Positions 63,297 to 64,000 of a stretch of 64,000 nucleotides of DNA are shown here, piece by piece. The stretch is taken from NCBI GenBank assembly GCA_016712275.1, contig JADJRI010000012.1:1-64000 (forward strand). The letters are read 5' to 3'. The translations under genes and the position numbers were made by a program. The notes under the pieces were generated by a model. That model did no database searches. It saw only the letters and a list, made by a program, of their open reading frames with translations, and had not been told where the DNA came from. Origin of the DNA: Planctomycetota bacterium. Lineage in GTDB: Bacteria; Planctomycetota; Phycisphaerae; UBA1845; UTPLA1. Positions within the stretch are counted from its first letter, which is position 1; every line of letters starts with the position of its first letter.

Positions 63297-64000
63297 TCAC
63301 ATCGACGCCAGCCGCCCACCATCCACCGGCAGATTAATTCCGGTAATGTACGAAGCAGCCGGCGACGCAAGAAACCCGGCAGCCGCCGCGATTTCGTCGG
63401 CGGTTGCAAGGCGCTTCATGGGAATCTTTGCAATCATTTCTTTCGCACCGCCTCTTCCGCCGTGTTACCCGATTTCGCCTTGCTTTGAATGAGCGCATCG
63501 AGGCGGGCCGTGTCCGTGTAACCCGGAAGAATATTGTTCACCGTGATGCCGAACGGCGCCACCTCGCCCGCAACGGTTTTGGCCCATGCAGCGACAGCCC
63601 AGCGCGTCGTATTCGAAACGCCGAGGCCCGGAATCGGCTCTTTCACCGACGTCGAAATGATGTTAATGACGCGGCCAAACTTGGCAGTCTTCATGCCGGG
63701 TAGAACGGCCTGCAGAAGTATCTGGTTGCAGACGACGTGCATTTCGATCGCCCGAAGAAAGGCCTCCGGCTGAACCTCGGTGATGGCGCCATGAGGCGGC
63801 CCGCCGGTGTTATTCAAAAGAATGTGAATCGGTCCGGCAGCGGCCACATGTTCTCCGACAACCTTCTTGACTTGATCGGGTTTTGAAAAATCGGCGACAA
63901 GCAAGCGGTGCGTGATACCGTCGGTACTGGGAAGCTCCGCGAGCACACGGTGAAGCGCCTCGGAATCGCGGGCCATCAGCGTGACCTCCGCACCCAGCGC
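63297..64000 (-). CDS. Short-chain dehydrogenase/reductase (5' partial, frameshifted)
   Basis: The N-terminal NAD(P) motif lies outside the window. What remains is clear: ILLNNTGGPPHGAITEVQPE (NNAG-like), KFGRVINIISTSVKEP (catalytic Ser), then an atypical NTTRWAVAAWAKTVAGEVAP where the usual Tyr-x3-Lys is not obvious in the expected place. At about 63435-63443 a one-base shift in an A/G run changes the frame; the true C-terminus is MIAKIPMKRLATADEIAAAA and SYITGINLPVDGGRLASM. The NNTGGP form is found in SDRs beside kynurenine-catabolism genes, so it may belong with the aldehyde dehydrogenase. Confidence 0.82.

Overview
This 64 kb window is chromosomal DNA from a bacterium that is most likely a planctomycete of the Phycisphaerae type. 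The evidence is the moderately high GC, three ECF sigma-factor genes (two translationally coupled to TPR-carrying Ser/Thr kinases, one to a membrane anti-sigma factor), secreted mosaic proteins with DCNxN-type calcium repeats and dockerin-like ends, and a four-helix-bundle (S23-type) gene. The species is not identifiable from the sequence alone. No CRISPR array, rRNA operon or intact insertion sequence was found.

Layout. 0-6.4 kb: a hybrid histidine kinase entering from the left, moaA, an ECF sigma/anti-sigma pair and rsgA. 6.5-18.9 kb, all minus strand: a 1.5k-residue secreted dehydrogenase/cytochrome c/dockerin mosaic, an esterase, an FG-GAP lipoprotein, a polytopic membrane protein, and a four-gene operon (DUF2752, two related lipoprotein-like proteins, a GT4 glycosyltransferase). 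19-26.3 kb: a squalene-cyclase-like repeat protein followed by a 15-bp tandem repeat and a perfect 23-bp palindrome, uracil-DNA glycosylase, a DUF2071/DCC/DUF2071 operon and a kynurenine 3-monooxygenase-like gene. 26.6-30.8 kb: tmRNA, a repeat-flanked S23-type gene, and a stretch of lower-GC accessory genes ending in a kelch/Ig/dockerin protein. 30.9-39.6 kb: two ECF-kinase modules separated by two small membrane or lipoprotein genes and an sdpR/sdpI pair. 39.7-52.7 kb: endonuclease I, larC, a metallophosphoesterase, a 2-hydroxyacid dehydrogenase, GAPDH, an M48 peptidase, a Spy-like protein and small genes. 52.9-60.9 kb: tRNA-Ser(GGA), a NhaR-type regulator, and an HPF-like gene followed by an ABC/HlyD/TolC export operon and a GYF/TM2 protein. 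60.9-64 kb: an aldehyde dehydrogenase of the aminomuconate-semialdehyde type, a VapBC-like toxin-antitoxin pair and a partial SDR. The monooxygenase at 25 kb together with the dehydrogenases at 61-64 kb suggests tryptophan/kynurenine catabolism.

Data quality. At least fourteen genes are broken by single-base shifts that can be mended by changing one base, often in short homopolymers. vapC is also interrupted by long poly-G and poly-C runs. The most economical reading is an indel-prone or poorly polished assembly, so the broken genes are annotated as single CDS spans with the shift position given. larC differs: it also lacks about 27 conserved codons.
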